Shown here: positions 1 to 9,616 of the stretch, one piece after another
How the letters are laid out: every line of letters begins with the position of its first letter
Position numbering within the stretch: the first letter of the stretch is position 1
NCBI GenBank assembly: GCA_963709765.1
Contig: CAVPXL010000001.1
Coordinates: 434,001-498,000, forward strand
Reading direction: 5' to 3'
Source of the DNA: Roseitranquillus sp963709765
GTDB lineage: Bacteria; Pseudomonadota; Alphaproteobacteria; Rhodobacterales; Rhodobacteraceae
DNA length: 64,000 nt
Position numbers and translations under genes: made by a program
Notes under the pieces: generated by a model
What the model saw: the letters and a program-made list of their open reading frames with translations, nothing else
The model's database searches: none
Told to the model about the DNA's origin: nothing

Positions 1-150
1 GAATACTGGGACGCAGGCTGGGTGACCGATGTCTGCTATTACCCGATCAGCGCCAAAGACGACATCACCGTGCATGGCGAGTCGGAAAATTTCGAAGTCA
101 AGATCAACGGCCACAACGGCGACAAGTTGAATGTGGACTGCCCCGGCTAG
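1..150 (+). CDS. 3' end of an unidentified gene
   Basis: An open frame enters from the left edge in frame 1 and ends at TAG 148-150, giving the last 49 residues of a protein. The fragment is polar and has two cysteines (VCYY and NVDC near the end), so a small exported or disulfide-bonded domain is possible, but I recognise no family. It runs toward recN, which lies on the opposite strand, so the two genes converge. The start is outside the window. Confidence 0.5.
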   Translation, partial: EYWDAGWVTDVCYYPISAKDDITVHGESENFEVKINGHNGDKLNVDCPG

Positions 151-267
151 GTCACCGTCTGCAGGTCCGCCCGCGCGGGTTTCCCCGGAACTTCCGTACG
201 GGCCGGATTTGCCGCCAAAGGGATACGTGCCAGCGGCGCACGATGCCTTCGGGCCTCGGCGGTCCCG

Positions 268-1918
268 CTAGCCGGCCAGCAGCGCGCGCGCCGCGCCGCG
301 CGCTTCGTCGGTAACCGTGTCGCCAGCCAGCATCCGGGCGATCTCGTCGATCCTTGCGCCGGCGCCGAGCGAAACCACGGAGGAGAGCGTCGTACCCTCC
401 GTCACCCGCTTCTCCACCCGCCAGTGATGGTCGGCCAGCGCCGCCACCTGCGGCGAATGCGTCACGACCAGAACCTGCCCCTCGCGCGCCAGAGCGGCCA
501 GGCGGCGGCCGACCGCATCCGCCGTCGCGCCCCCGACGCCGCGGTCGATCTCGTCGAAGATCAGCGTGACCCCCGAGGACCGGGCGGTCAGACAGACCTT
601 CAGAGCCAGCAGAAACCGGCTCAACTCCCCGCCCGACGCGATCCGGTCGAGCGGCCCGGCCGGAGCCCCCGGATTGGTTGCGACGGTGAACCGGACGGCG
701 TCCTTGCCGTCTGGGCCGGATGCGGATGACGCGATCTCGGTCGCAAAGATCGCGCGTTCCATCTTCAGCGGCGCCAGCTCGGCTGCCATCGCCGCGTCGA
801 GCCGCCCCGCCGCCGAACGCCGCGCCGCGCTCAGGGCATCGGCGACCCGGTCGTAATCGGCCTCCGCCTGCGCTCTTGCCGCGGCGAGGCGTGCCAGATC
901 CGCTTCGCCGGCGTCGATCGCCGCCAGCCGGATCCCGCAATGCCTCGGCATGGGCGGCCAGCTCGTCGGGCAACACGTCATGCTTGCGCGCCAGCCCGCG
1001 GATCGCGAACAGCCGCTCCTCGACCAGATCGAGCTCGCCCGGGTCGAAGGCAATCGCTTCCAAGGTCTCCGCTATGCCCGCTTGCGCCGCGCCCAATTCA
1101 GTCAGTGCCCGGTCGAGCGCGGCCAGTGCCGTATCGAGCCGTCCTTCCACGCCACCGGCCGCCCCCTCGAGCCACCGCAGCGCGTCCAGCATCTGGCCCT
1201 CTGCGCCATTGGCGCTCAGGGCCTGCGCGGCACGATCCACATCCTCGCCGACGCGCACGGCGGCCTGCATGAGCCGGCGGCGCGCGTCGAGCGTGGCCTC
1301 CTCTCCCGGCTCCGGCGCCAGCGCGTCCAACTCGCTCACGGCGTGGCGCAGGAACGATTCCTCGGCCCGCGCGGCCTCGAACGCTTCCGCCTCGCGCGCC
1401 GCATCGCGCTGTGCCGAGGCGAGGGCCGACCACGCCGTTCGGGTCGCGGCAAGCTCCTCCTCCAGCCCGGCAAAGGCGTCGAGCAGCGCCCTGTGGCCGC
1501 GCGCATTGAGAAGTCCGCGATCGTCGTGCTGGCCGTGCAACTCCACCAGCGTCTCCGCCAGCCGCCGCAACACCTCACCGCTCACCCGCCGGTCGTTGAC
1601 CCAGGCAGTCTTGCGGCCATCCGCGGTGTTGACGCGGCGCAGGATCAGACCGTCATCGTCCGGCAGCCCCGCTTCGCTCAGAACCGCATGGGCGGGATGG
1701 CCGGGGGCGAGATCGAAGACAGCCGTCACCTCGCCCTGCGGCGCCCCCGCCCGCACCAGCGCCGCGCGGCCACGCCAGCCCAGCACAAAACCCAGGGCGT
1801 CCAGCAGGATCGACTTGCCGGCGCCGGTCTCGCCGGTCAGCACGTTGAGACCCGGCCGGAAGTCAAGCTCCAGCCGGTCGATGATGAGCAGATCGCGGAT
1901 ATCGAGACCGCGCAGCAT
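268..1918 (-). CDS. recN: DNA repair protein RecN (frame broken once)
   Basis: RecN is an SMC-like ATPase that organises broken DNA ends for recombinational repair in the cytoplasm. The N-terminal frame has the Walker A motif TGETGAGKS near residue 30 and then coiled coil. The C-terminal frame has the ABC signature ASGGELSR, Walker B LIFDEIDRG and the switch-region VVTHSPQVAA. The two halves lie in different frames that meet near 930-931, where one extra base in a GG pair explains the shift and removing it restores LRDRLAAID. The corrected length, about 549 aa, is normal for the family. The ATG at 1918 starts at the expected MLRGLDIRDL. It lies downstream of bamD on the same strand. Confidence 0.93.
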
Positions 1919-2020
1919 GGCTCAGTCCCGTCGCGTGCGCCGCGACTGCAACCGGCTCCACGCCGGCAACAGCGCGAGGACGGCGCCGCCTTGCGCATCG
2001 CCGCGCCGAATGGCGCGGCG

Positions 2021-2072
2021 CGCGGCCCAACGCCCGGCAAGCGCGACAGCGCGCGGTCCGGGGGGCGGGAGC
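2021..2072. repeat. dispersed intergenic repeat, copy A
   Basis: About 52 bp between recN and bamD. It matches 16659-16710 with only about four differences, one of them a single-base gap. The shared core includes cggcccaacgcccggcaagc followed by a G-run. Both copies sit in gaps of the minus-strand gene run and read in the same direction. This is directly visible; its function is unknown. Confidence 0.75.
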
Positions 2073-2103
2073 ACCCCGTCCCCGGTCAGCGAACGTCCCC
2101 GGG

Positions 2104-2931
2104 CTAGAGCCACTCGCCCTTGACCACCTGGCGGTAGATCGTGCGCAGGAATCCCTCCCCCGCAGGCTCCGGCGTCAGCCCCCGTCCGGACAGCAGCGCA
2201 TAGCTGTCGCGGTACCAGTCCGTGGACCGGAAGTTCAGCCCCAGAATCGCGCCGGCCGTCCGCGCCTCGTCTTCCAGCCCGAGGGCCAGATAGGCCTCGA
2301 CCAGCCGGTGCAGCGCTTCGGGCGTATGGGTCGTCGTCTGGAAATCCTCGACAACCACGCGAAAGCGGTTGATCGCGGCCGGATAATGTCCGCGCTTGAG
2401 GTAGTACCGGCCGATCTCCATCTCCTTGCCGGCCAGATGGTCGAAGGCGAGATCGAACTTCAGGATCGCCGCGCGGGCATAGTCGCTCTCCGGATGGATC
2501 TCGATCACATCGCGGAGCGCCTGCAACGCCTGGAAGGTCAGCCCCTGATCCCGGCCCACATCGTCGATCCGGTCGTAATAGCTGAGCGCCAGGAGGTACC
2601 GCGCATAGGCCGCATCCTCGTCGGCTGGATAAAGCTGGAGAAAGCGTTGGGCCGAGGCCCGTGACGACTCGTAATCGCGGTCGCGGTGGTAGGCGAAGGT
2701 CTGCATGATCAGCGCCCGCTTGGCCCACTCCGAATACGGATAGAGCCGCTCCACCTCGCCGAAGATGCGCGCCGCCTCCTCGGGGTCGCTGTCGGCCAGC
2801 ACCAATTCTGCACGCTGATAGATCTGACTGGCGGAAAGCGCATCGAGCGGCGTCTCGCGGGTCGCCATGCGGTCGCCGCACCCCGAGAGGAACAGCACCG
2901 GCAAGATCCAGACCAGCCTCATCCTCGTCAT
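2104..2931 (-). CDS. bamD: outer membrane assembly lipoprotein BamD
   Basis: BamD is a TPR lipoprotein of the BAM complex, anchored in the inner leaflet of the outer membrane, which helps fold beta-barrel proteins. The N-terminus is a signal peptide ending in the lipobox LSGC, which places the lipidated cysteine near residue 18. It is followed by DALSASQIYQRAEL and repeated TPR-like helices such as FGEVERLYPYSEWAKRA, typical of BamD. I chose the ATG at 2931 because an AGGAG lies upstream and the lipobox then sits at the right distance. A longer open frame upstream would bury the signal peptide. Length, about 275 aa, is normal. It sits between lpxC and recN as in related genomes. Confidence 0.93.
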   Translation of the reverse strand: MTRMRLVWILPVLFLSGCGDRMATRETPLDALSASQIYQRAELVLADSDPEEAARIFGEVERLYPYSEWAKRALIMQTFAYHRDRDYESSRASAQRFLQLYPADEDAAYARYLLALSYYDRIDDVGRDQGLTFQALQALRDVIEIHPESDYARAAILKFDLAFDHLAGKEMEIGRYYLKRGHYPAAINRFRVVVEDFQTTTHTPEALHRLVEAYLALGLEDEARTAGAILGLNFRSTDWYRDSYALLSGRGLTPEPAGEGFLRTIYRQVVKGEWL

Positions 2932-3104
2932 GCGCCTGCCTCGCTCCTGCGCCGCACGCCGCGGCCCCCCGGCTCTCCTAGCACAGGGAAAGGAGGGGGC
3001 AAACGGCATTGCCCCTCATCGCGACGAAGGCCGTGAAAACGATGCCGGGTCACGACAGGGGGCCGTTGACGCCGACGTGACATGTCGCAACTGAAAATGT
3101 GCCG

Positions 3105-4034
3105 TCAGGCCGCGGCGAGAAGCGCGGTGAGATCCTGCCGCGTGACCCCGGCGCCGGGCAGGCGCGCGGCGCGGTCATGGCCGCACACGACCATGCGGAC
3201 CGCGCCCGGCGTGGCGAACAGCGTACGCAGCAGCGCATTGGTCAGCGCATGTCCGGAGCGGGCGCCCACGTAGCGACCCAGGATCGGCGCGCCGGCCAGC
3301 GCCAGATCGCCCACGGCGTCCAGCATCTTGTGACGCACCGCCTCGTCGTCATGGCGCAGGCCGCCGGGACTCAGAACCCGGTCGCCATCCACCACCACCG
3401 CATTGCGGTAGGTGCCGCCGCGGATCAGGCCCCGGGCGCGCATCGCGTCCACGTCCGCGACCCGGCAGAATGTCCGGCTGTCGCAAAGCTCGTGGATGAA
3501 TGCGCCATTGGCCAGATCGAGTGTCTTTTCCTGTCGCCCGATCGCCGCGTCGGCGAAATCTATGGCGAAACTCATCTGATAGCTCTGTGCGGGCTCCAGG
3601 GACGCCCTCGCGCCGCCGCGCGCGACCTCGACTCGCTTCAGGATCTCGATGGCGCGAACAGGGGCGCTCTGCCGACGAAGGCCGCGCGACAGGATCGCCG
3701 ACACGAACGGGCCCGCGCTGCCATCGAGGATCGGCACTTCCGGCCCGTCGATCTCGACCAGCAGGTTGGTGATGCCGCAGCCTGCGATCGCCGCCATGAC
3801 ATGTTCTATGGTCGAAACGCTCGCACCCGCCGCATTCTCGATCAGCGTGCAGAGAGACGAAGGCTGCACCGCATCCCAGCGTGCGGGGATCAGTGCGTCC
3901 CGGTCCTCGACGTCACTGCGGCGGAACCAGATACCGAACTCGGCGGCTGCGGGATGCAGCGTCATGCGAACAGGCGCGCCCATGTGCAGGCCCACACCTT
4001 CGAATGTCACCGGAGCTTTTATCGTCGTCTGCAC
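3105..4034 (-). CDS. lpxC: UDP-3-O-acyl-N-acetylglucosamine deacetylase LpxC
   Basis: LpxC is the zinc enzyme that makes the first committed step of lipid A synthesis, in the cytoplasm. The zinc ligands are visible: His78 in STIEHVMAA, and His235 and Asp239 in HKMLDAVGDL. The catalytic histidine is His262 in ARSGHALTN. LDGSAGPFV and SRTFC are further family blocks. At 309 aa it has the usual length. It follows ftsZ on the same strand with a terminator-like hairpin in between, so it may have its own promoter in the 240-bp gap. Confidence 0.96.
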   Translation of the reverse strand: MQTTIKAPVTFEGVGLHMGAPVRMTLHPAAAEFGIWFRRSDVEDRDALIPARWDAVQPSSLCTLIENAAGASVSTIEHVMAAIAGCGITNLLVEIDGPEVPILDGSAGPFVSAILSRGLRRQSAPVRAIEILKRVEVARGGARASLEPAQSYQMSFAIDFADAAIGRQEKTLDLANGAFIHELCDSRTFCRVADVDAMRARGLIRGGTYRNAVVVDGDRVLSPGGLRHDDEAVRHKMLDAVGDLALAGAPILGRYVGARSGHALTNALLRTLFATPGAVRMVVCGHDRAARLPGAGVTRQDLTALLAAA

Positions 4035-4225
4035 AGTCGTGCCCCTTGGTTTCGCCGCCTTGCCCGGACGACGCTGGATCCGCCTCTGTCGGGCGGTGCA
4101 CCGTCACATAGGGCGCCCCACCGCCCCCTCTCAACTCAATTTTCGCAACGGCCTGAAACATTCGCGGATCGCGCAAATATCCGATTTCCGGGGGAAAAAG
4201 GATTAACGGGGGTTCAGATGCAACA

Positions 4226-4249
4226 AGGGCCGACCTTTCGGCCGGCCCT
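4226..4249 (-). terminator. hairpin after ftsZ
   Basis: Read on the minus strand, a GC-rich stem (AGGGCCGGCC / GGTCGGCCCT) closes a GAAA tetraloop 24 bp past the ftsZ stop and is followed by TGTTGC. The T-run is short, so termination may be partial, letting some transcription reach lpxC. The plus strand also carries a pyrimidine-rich tail. Confidence 0.6.
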
Positions 4250-4273
4250 CTTCTTCTGCGTGAGTGGTGGCGC

Positions 4274-5824
4274 TCAGTTGGCCTGGCGCCGCAGAAATGC
4301 AGGGATTTCTATACGTTCGTCCTCGGCGGCATATTCGTCCTCGGCCGGTGCGGCGGCCGCCGGCTGGTGCTGGCGCGAGAGGGTCGCAGCCCGCTCGGCG
4401 GGACGTTGCGCCTCGTGACCCGTCATCCGGTTGATGAGCGAGTTTATGCCGAAGCGCTGCTGACGTCCGTGCGGATCGTGTCCGCCCGGCGCCGCGGCGC
4501 TCTGTGCCGAGGGTGTCTTGCGCACAGCCGCCTGCAACCGCGCCAGAGTCTCGGGCGACGGCGTTCCGGGAGACCCCATGCGCTGGGCCGCAGGTGCGAC
4601 CGGCGCGGGCGTCTGGGACGGAGCCTGAACGGGATATGCCTGCGGCTGGTAGGCCGGCGGCGGCAGATCGTCGGATTGCTCCGGCAGATGGTCCTGCTGG
4701 GCCGCGTCGAACTCGGCAAAGAGCGGCGGTTCCTCGGCGGCCCGGGGCGCGACGTGTTGCGGTTGATCCGCGACCGGCATCGCCTCTTCGATGGCCGTCT
4801 CGGCCATGATCGGCGTTGCCATCGACCGACGCGGGACCGGCACTTCGCGGTCACCCAGGGCGGCGTCGATGCCGGTCGCCACGACCGACACCCGCATGCA
4901 GCCTTCCATCTCGGTGTCGAGAGTCGATCCGACGATGATGTTGGCGTCCGGATCGACCTCTTCGCGGATCCGGTTCGCCGCCTCGTCGAGCTCGAAGAGC
5001 GTGAGGTCGTAGCCGCCCGTGATGTTGATGAGCACGCCCTTGGCGCCCTTGAGGCTGATCTCGTCGAGGAGCGGGTTGGCGATCGCCTTCTCGGCGGCCT
5101 GCACGGCGCGGTCTTCGCCCTGCGCCTCGCCGGTGCCCATCATCGCCTTGCCCATCTCGTCCATCACCGCGCGCACGTCGGCGAAGTCGAGGTTGATGAG
5201 GCCCGGGCGCACCATCAGGTCGGTCACGCCCTTGACGCCCTGGTAGAGAACGTCATCGGCCATCGAAAACGCCTCGGTGAAGGTCGTCTTCTCGTTGGCC
5301 AGGCGGAACAGGTTCTGGTTCGGGATGATGATGAGCGTGTCGACCATTTTCTGAAGGGTTTCAACCCCTTCTTCGGCCTGGCGCATCCGCTTGGAGCCCT
5401 CGAACTGGAAGGGCTTGGTGACAACGCCGACGGTCAGCACACCCATCTCGCGCGCGGCCTGGGCGATGATCGGCGCGGCGCCGGTGCCGGTGCCGCCGCC
5501 CATGCCGGCGGTGATGAAGCACATGTGCGCGCCGGCGAGCTGGTCGACGATCTGCTCGATGCTCTCCTCGGCGGCGGCGGCGCCGACGCTGGGGCGGGCG
5601 CCAGCGCCCAGGCCTTCGGTCACCTTGACGCCCATCTGGATGCGCTGCGGCGCGTTCGAGCCGGCGAGCGCCTGGGAGTCGGTGTTCGCCACCACGAACT
5701 CCACCCCTTCGAGGCGCTTGTCGATCATGTTGTTGACGGCATTGCCGCCGGCTCCGCCTACGCCGAACACTGTAATGCGCGGTTTTAGCTCATCATTATG
5801 GGGAACTGTAAGGTTCAAGGTCAT
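4274..5824 (-). CDS. ftsZ: cell division GTPase FtsZ
   Basis: FtsZ is the tubulin-like GTPase that forms the cytokinetic ring. The nucleotide-binding region runs from ITVFGVGGAGGNAV (about residues 17-30) to the tubulin signature GGGTGTG at 109-115. The T7 region NLDFADVRAVM is present. After the globular core (to about residue 320) comes a Pro/Ala/Gln-rich linker of some 180 residues. It ends in the conserved tail EIPAFLRRQAN, which binds FtsA and other partners. At 516 aa it is long, as is common in alphaproteobacteria, because of the linker. The ATG at 5824 is preceded by GGAG at 7 bp. A 592-bp control region separates it from ftsA. Confidence 0.98.
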   Translation of the reverse strand: MTLNLTVPHNDELKPRITVFGVGGAGGNAVNNMIDKRLEGVEFVVANTDSQALAGSNAPQRIQMGVKVTEGLGAGARPSVGAAAAEESIEQIVDQLAGAHMCFITAGMGGGTGTGAAPIIAQAAREMGVLTVGVVTKPFQFEGSKRMRQAEEGVETLQKMVDTLIIIPNQNLFRLANEKTTFTEAFSMADDVLYQGVKGVTDLMVRPGLINLDFADVRAVMDEMGKAMMGTGEAQGEDRAVQAAEKAIANPLLDEISLKGAKGVLINITGGYDLTLFELDEAANRIREEVDPDANIIVGSTLDTEMEGCMRVSVVATGIDAALGDREVPVPRRSMATPIMAETAIEEAMPVADQPQHVAPRAAEEPPLFAEFDAAQQDHLPEQSDDLPPPAYQPQAYPVQAPSQTPAPVAPAAQRMGSPGTPSPETLARLQAAVRKTPSAQSAAAPGGHDPHGRQQRFGINSLINRMTGHEAQRPAERAATLSRQHQPAAAAPAEDEYAAEDERIEIPAFLRRQAN

Positions 5825-5953
5825 CTGCTCCGTCCGCCTGTTTGCGTTGGACCGGCCGATCCGCCGGACTGCCTCGCGGTGTTTTCTTTTAAGCTTACGC
5901 GCAATTGGGCGGGTCCGTCACCCGAAAAACGCAGGTCAAGCGCAAAATCGGAG

Positions 5954-5961
5954 ATGGTTAA
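5954..5961 (-). promoter_or_regulatory. candidate CtrA half-site
   Basis: The minus strand reads TTAACCAT, matching the half-site described for the alphaproteobacterial cell-cycle regulator CtrA. It lies 130 bp upstream of the ftsZ start. I see no second TTAA at the spacing of a full site. In Caulobacter, CtrA represses ftsZ; whether that holds here is inference. Confidence 0.35.
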
Positions 5962-6242
5962 CACGGATCACCACTGTGGCTATGGGGCGGACCCCACATA
6001 TCGAGGTTTCAACAGCGCGCACGACTAGACCGGCCGAAAATCCCCTGGATTCAACGGCCTGCTCGGACGACGTCCGATCTTGCAAAATTTGAATGGCTGC
6101 ACTGCTCGCGCCGCCTGCGGGCGTTCGTCGCCCGTCTCGACGTTCAGACTGCCGCATCCGGAGGCGCTTGTCACCCCTGGATCATCGCGATCGGCAAGGC
6201 GGCGCGAAATCCGGAAATCGGGCGAAATTTGCAAAAAGGCAC

Positions 6243-6281
6243 AAATCTTGACCCCCCCATTTTCAACTTGTGACAAGATTT
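6243..6281. promoter_or_regulatory. inverted repeat upstream of ftsZ
   Basis: AAATCTTG at 6243-6250 and CAAGATTT at 6274-6281 form perfect 8-bp arms 23 bp apart in the AT-rich part of the gap, next to a run of seven C. The spacing suggests a protein-binding site rather than a terminator. No known operator is recognised. Confidence 0.35.
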
Positions 6282-6416
6282 CAAACATTCCGCCGGCCCG
6301 ATCGCGACCCTGTCCTTCGGTCCGGGGTGTCGGGGGCGTGGTCGACGACGGGGCGAGCGGCAGGTCAGGACGCGCCCGCCCTGCCCCGATGCGCGGCCGG
6401 GAACGGAGCATTGCGC

Positions 6417-7751
6417 CTACCAGTTGTCGCGGAACCAGCGCACCGCGCGGCGCAGGGAGCGGATCGAGGTGCTGTCGTAGGGGATGTCGAAATCCCACCA
6501 TTCGTCCTGCGGGTGGGAGGCGAAGAGGCAGAGACCGACGCCGCTGGAGAAGGCCGCGCCGGTGGTCGCCTGCGGCAGGCCGTGAACGCGGAGCGGGCGG
6601 CCGATGCGGACGGCCTGGCCGAGAATGCGGGGGGCGAGGGTTTCCAGCCCCGGCGTCTGGCTGGCGCCGCCGGTCAGGACGATCTGCTGGCTGGAGAGGG
6701 TGTCGAAGCCGGCGGCGTCGAGGGCCTGTCGGACCTCCTCGAGAATCTCCTCGACGCGGGGGCGCATGATGCCGATGAGCTCGGCGCGGGAGATGGTGCG
6801 GCGGTCGCGCTCCCAGTCGCCGGTCTCGCCGCCGATCTCGATCATCTCGCGGTCGTCGACGCCGGTCGCGACGCAGCCGCCGTGGAAGGTCTTGACCCGC
6901 TCGGCAACCGCGAAGGGCACCTGCAGCCCCTTGGAGATGTCGGCGGTGATGTGGTCGCCGCCGAGCCGGATCGCGTCGGCGTAGATCATGTGCTTGCGCA
7001 GGAAGATCGAGAGCGAGGTCGCGCCGCCGCCCATGTCGATGCAGGCCGCGCCCAGCTCCTGCTCGTCCTCCACCAGCGCCGCGAGGCCGGAGACATAGGC
7101 CGAGGAGGCGATTCCCGCGAGTTCCAGATCGCAGCGCTTGATGCAGTGCAGAAGGTTGCGGATCACGTCGCCGTCGACGGTCAGCAGGTGCATGTCGCAG
7201 GCCAGCCGCCGCCCGATCTGGCCGCGCGGATCGTTGAGGCCGGAGCGGTGGTCGATCGCGAAGTTGACCGGCTGGGCGTGCAGAACCTCGCGGCCCGACC
7301 CCACCTCGGGCAGGTCGCACGAGGCCAGAACGCGCGCCACGTCGGGTTCGTTGACGACCTCGCCGGGGACGTTGACCGCGCCGGCGAGGCCGTAGCTGCG
7401 CGGGCGGCCGCCGGCGAACGAGGCGATGACGTGATCGACGCGGATGCCGGCCATCTTCTGCGCGGCCTGCACCGCCGTGCGGATGGCGCGCTCGGTCTCG
7501 GCGAGGGCGACGGTCTCGCCGAAGCGGACACCGCGCGAGCGTGTGGTGGCGGCGCCGACGATGCGGAAGGCGCTCTGCCCGGCGAGCGAGCCCACGCCGT
7601 CGGACTGCCCGGCGCGCGAATTGCCGTCGAAGCGCAGGACGAGGCAGGAGATCTTCGACGTGCCCACGTCCAGCACCGCGACGACGCCGCGCTGGATCGC
7701 GGCCTTCCGCATGGCGCGCATGCCGCGCTGGGAGTCGTAAAGATCGGTCAT
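6417..7751 (-). CDS. ftsA: cell division protein FtsA
   Basis: FtsA is the actin-like ATPase that tethers FtsZ to the membrane and recruits later divisome proteins. Actin-fold motifs are VAVLDVGTSKISCLVL (phosphate 1, near residues 24-39), CIDMGGGATSLSIF (phosphate 2) and IVLTGGASQTPGL (adenosine). The last 14 residues, RSLRRAVRWFRDNW, fit the amphipathic membrane-targeting helix. At 444 aa it is of normal length. The start codon overlaps the ftsQ stop in ATGA, so the two are translationally coupled. Confidence 0.97.
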   Translation of the reverse strand: MTDLYDSQRGMRAMRKAAIQRGVVAVLDVGTSKISCLVLRFDGNSRAGQSDGVGSLAGQSAFRIVGAATTRSRGVRFGETVALAETERAIRTAVQAAQKMAGIRVDHVIASFAGGRPRSYGLAGAVNVPGEVVNEPDVARVLASCDLPEVGSGREVLHAQPVNFAIDHRSGLNDPRGQIGRRLACDMHLLTVDGDVIRNLLHCIKRCDLELAGIASSAYVSGLAALVEDEQELGAACIDMGGGATSLSIFLRKHMIYADAIRLGGDHITADISKGLQVPFAVAERVKTFHGGCVATGVDDREMIEIGGETGDWERDRRTISRAELIGIMRPRVEEILEEVRQALDAAGFDTLSSQQIVLTGGASQTPGLETLAPRILGQAVRIGRPLRVHGLPQATTGAAFSSGVGLCLFASHPQDEWWDFDIPYDSTSIRSLRRAVRWFRDNW

Positions 7752-8617
7752 AGGCTGGAATTTCCTTGGGTTGTGGCGCGCAGGCGGCGGATCTCGTCCT
7801 GCGCCGCCTCGCCGAGGCGCAGGGTCGGGCGGGTGGGATTGCGCATGTCGATGAGCGGGACGTCGCGCTTCAGCAGGTCCTGCGCGCCATCGAGCGCGAT
7901 GACCTGGTTGAGCGCGGAGATCGGATCGGTTTCCGGCAGCAGGATGCGGCGTTCCCCCGCCAGCACCACGTCCCAGCGTCGCGCGCCGATGCGGACCAGC
8001 CCGCGCAGGTCGGCCGCAAGGGGGTCTGCCGCACGGATCAGGGCCAAGGCCTCCTCGGCGCGCTCGGCCGCGCCTTCGCCCACGACGAGGGGCAGGTCCG
8101 GTCGGTCCGCGCGATGGGCCAGCGGCGCAACCGGGTGACCGCCGGCATCAAGGAGCCGCAGACCGTCGGCGGTGCGGTGGACCAGCGCCGGCACCCGCTC
8201 GTCGACGGAGACCGTCAGGACGCCGCCGGGACGGATCATGGCGCGCGCGCCGCGCACCGCGTCGAGCGCGGCGATGCGGCCCTGGAGCGCGAGGAGATCG
8301 ATGTCGAAGGAAGTCATGGGCAGGTCGAGCTGCGCCACCTCGCGCACCGCGACGGCGACGGGATCGCTGGCGCCGTCGATCTCGAGGATGCGGACCATGA
8401 ATTCGGGCCGTTCCTCGATCTGGCGGCGCAGCTCGACGGCGCGATCGACGAGCGCCTCGCGCCGCGACGCGTCGCCGAGCCAGACGCCGAGCGCCACGGC
8501 GAGCGCCGCGACCGGCAGGCCGATGCGCAGCGCACGCCAGAAGAACGGGGTGAGCCAGAGCCGCTGGAGCCGGTAGGCGAGGCGCGAGGGGGCGGGGTCG
8601 CGTTTCATCGGTCGCAT
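7748..8617 (-). CDS. ftsQ: cell division protein FtsQ
   Basis: FtsQ is a single-pass inner-membrane divisome protein linking early and late components. A basic cytoplasmic stretch is followed by one membrane segment (about residues 30-46, GLPVAALAVALGVWLG). Then come a periplasmic POTRA domain (RILEIDGASD onward) and the beta domain with VSVDERVPALVH. The ATG at 8617 is chosen because GGAGGA lies 6 bp upstream; an ATG at 8608 would overlap the ddl stop as ATGA. Length is about 289 aa. It overlaps both ddl and ftsA. Confidence 0.95.
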   Translation of the reverse strand: MRPMKRDPAPSRLAYRLQRLWLTPFFWRALRIGLPVAALAVALGVWLGDASRREALVDRAVELRRQIEERPEFMVRILEIDGASDPVAVAVREVAQLDLPMTSFDIDLLALQGRIAALDAVRGARAMIRPGGVLTVSVDERVPALVHRTADGLRLLDAGGHPVAPLAHRADRPDLPLVVGEGAAERAEEALALIRAADPLAADLRGLVRIGARRWDVVLAGERRILLPETDPISALNQVIALDGAQDLLKRDVPLIDMRNPTRPTLRLGEAAQDEIRRLRATTQGNSSL

Positions 8618-9519
8618 GAGGCGTCCTCCACGATCCAGCGGCAGAGCGCGCCGAAGCTCATCCCGCCATGCGCCGCCTGTTCGGGGACGAGCGAGGTGGG
8701 CGTCATGCCGGGCTGGGTGTTGGTTTCCAGAAGGATGAGGCCGTCGGCGCCGCGACTCTCGTCCCAGCGGAAGTCGGTGCGTGACACGCCGCGGCAACCG
8801 AGGGCGCGGTGGGCGCGCAGGGCGTAGTCGAGGCAGGCATCACGGATCGCGGGCGGCACGTCGGCGGGGACCACGTGGCGCGAGCCGCCCGGGGTGTATT
8901 TCGCGGCGTAATCGTACCAGCCGTCGGTGAGGATGTCGGTGACGTCGAGCGCCCGGTCGCCGAGGACGGTCGTGGTCATCTCGCGGCCCGGCGCGAAGCG
9001 TTCGACCATGACGTTTTCGGGCATTTCGGGTCCGAGGGCGGGCGGCGCGTTGGCGCCCTCGGCCACGAGGTAGATGCCGACCGAGGAGCCCTCGTTGTTG
9101 GGCTTCACGACGTAGGGCGGCTCCATGACGTGGCGCGCGCGCACCTCGGCGGCGGGGGCGATGCGGCTTTCGACGACGGGCAGGCCGGCGGCGGCGAAGG
9201 CGGCCTTGGAGCGCTGCTTGTCCATGGCGAGCGCCGAGGCGAGGACGCCGGAATGGGTGTAGGGGATGCGGAGCCATTCCAGCAGGCCCTGCACGCAGCC
9301 GTCCTCGCCCCAGCGGCCGTGGAGGGCGTTGAAGGCGACGTCGGGGGCGGTGTCGATCAGGCGCGCGGCAAGGTCGGGGCCCGCGTCGATGCGGACCACG
9401 TCGTAACCTTCGCCTTCCAGGGCGGCCGCGCATTCGCGCCCCGAGGACAGCGACACCTCCCGCTCGGCGGAGGGGCCGCCCATCAGGACCGCAACCCTGG
9501 GGGATGTCCTGCCCGACAT
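8605..9519 (-). CDS. ddl: D-alanine--D-alanine ligase
   Basis: Ddl joins two D-alanines for the peptidoglycan stem in an ATP-dependent cytosolic reaction. An ATP-grasp enzyme is shown by VAVLMGGPSAEREVSLSSG at the N-terminus, by YVVKPNNEGSSVGIYLV and by EMTTTVLGDRALDVTDI. The C-terminal metal and substrate residues are in RTDFRWDESRG and ILLETNTQPGMT. I place the start at ATG 9519 (MSGRTSPRVAV), which matches the usual short N-terminus. ATG 9540 and a TTG at 9582 are in frame and possible. Length is about 304 aa. Confidence 0.95.
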   Translation of the reverse strand: MSGRTSPRVAVLMGGPSAEREVSLSSGRECAAALEGEGYDVVRIDAGPDLAARLIDTAPDVAFNALHGRWGEDGCVQGLLEWLRIPYTHSGVLASALAMDKQRSKAAFAAAGLPVVESRIAPAAEVRARHVMEPPYVVKPNNEGSSVGIYLVAEGANAPPALGPEMPENVMVERFAPGREMTTTVLGDRALDVTDILTDGWYDYAAKYTPGGSRHVVPADVPPAIRDACLDYALRAHRALGCRGVSRTDFRWDESRGADGLILLETNTQPGMTPTSLVPEQAAHGGMSFGALCRWIVEDASCDR

Positions 9520-9616
9520 TCCCGCCACGTTCTGCCTCATCTTCGGGCCGTTTTCCGGCCCTGCCGCGTTGTGCCGGGCCAATTCGGGCCCGGGTTCCGG
9601 ATCTTGCGTCCGGTGG

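Larger units (their letters stand above)
5825..6416. other. ftsA-ftsZ intergenic control region
   Basis: 592 bp without a credible gene. Relative to its neighbours it is AT-richer at 6230-6290 and 5880-5965. It holds the candidate CtrA half-site and the inverted repeat listed separately, plus a GANTC site (gattc, near 6048-6052). It is the only long gap in the minus-strand run between mraZ and ftsZ, so an internal promoter for ftsZ is likely here. Confidence 0.6.
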
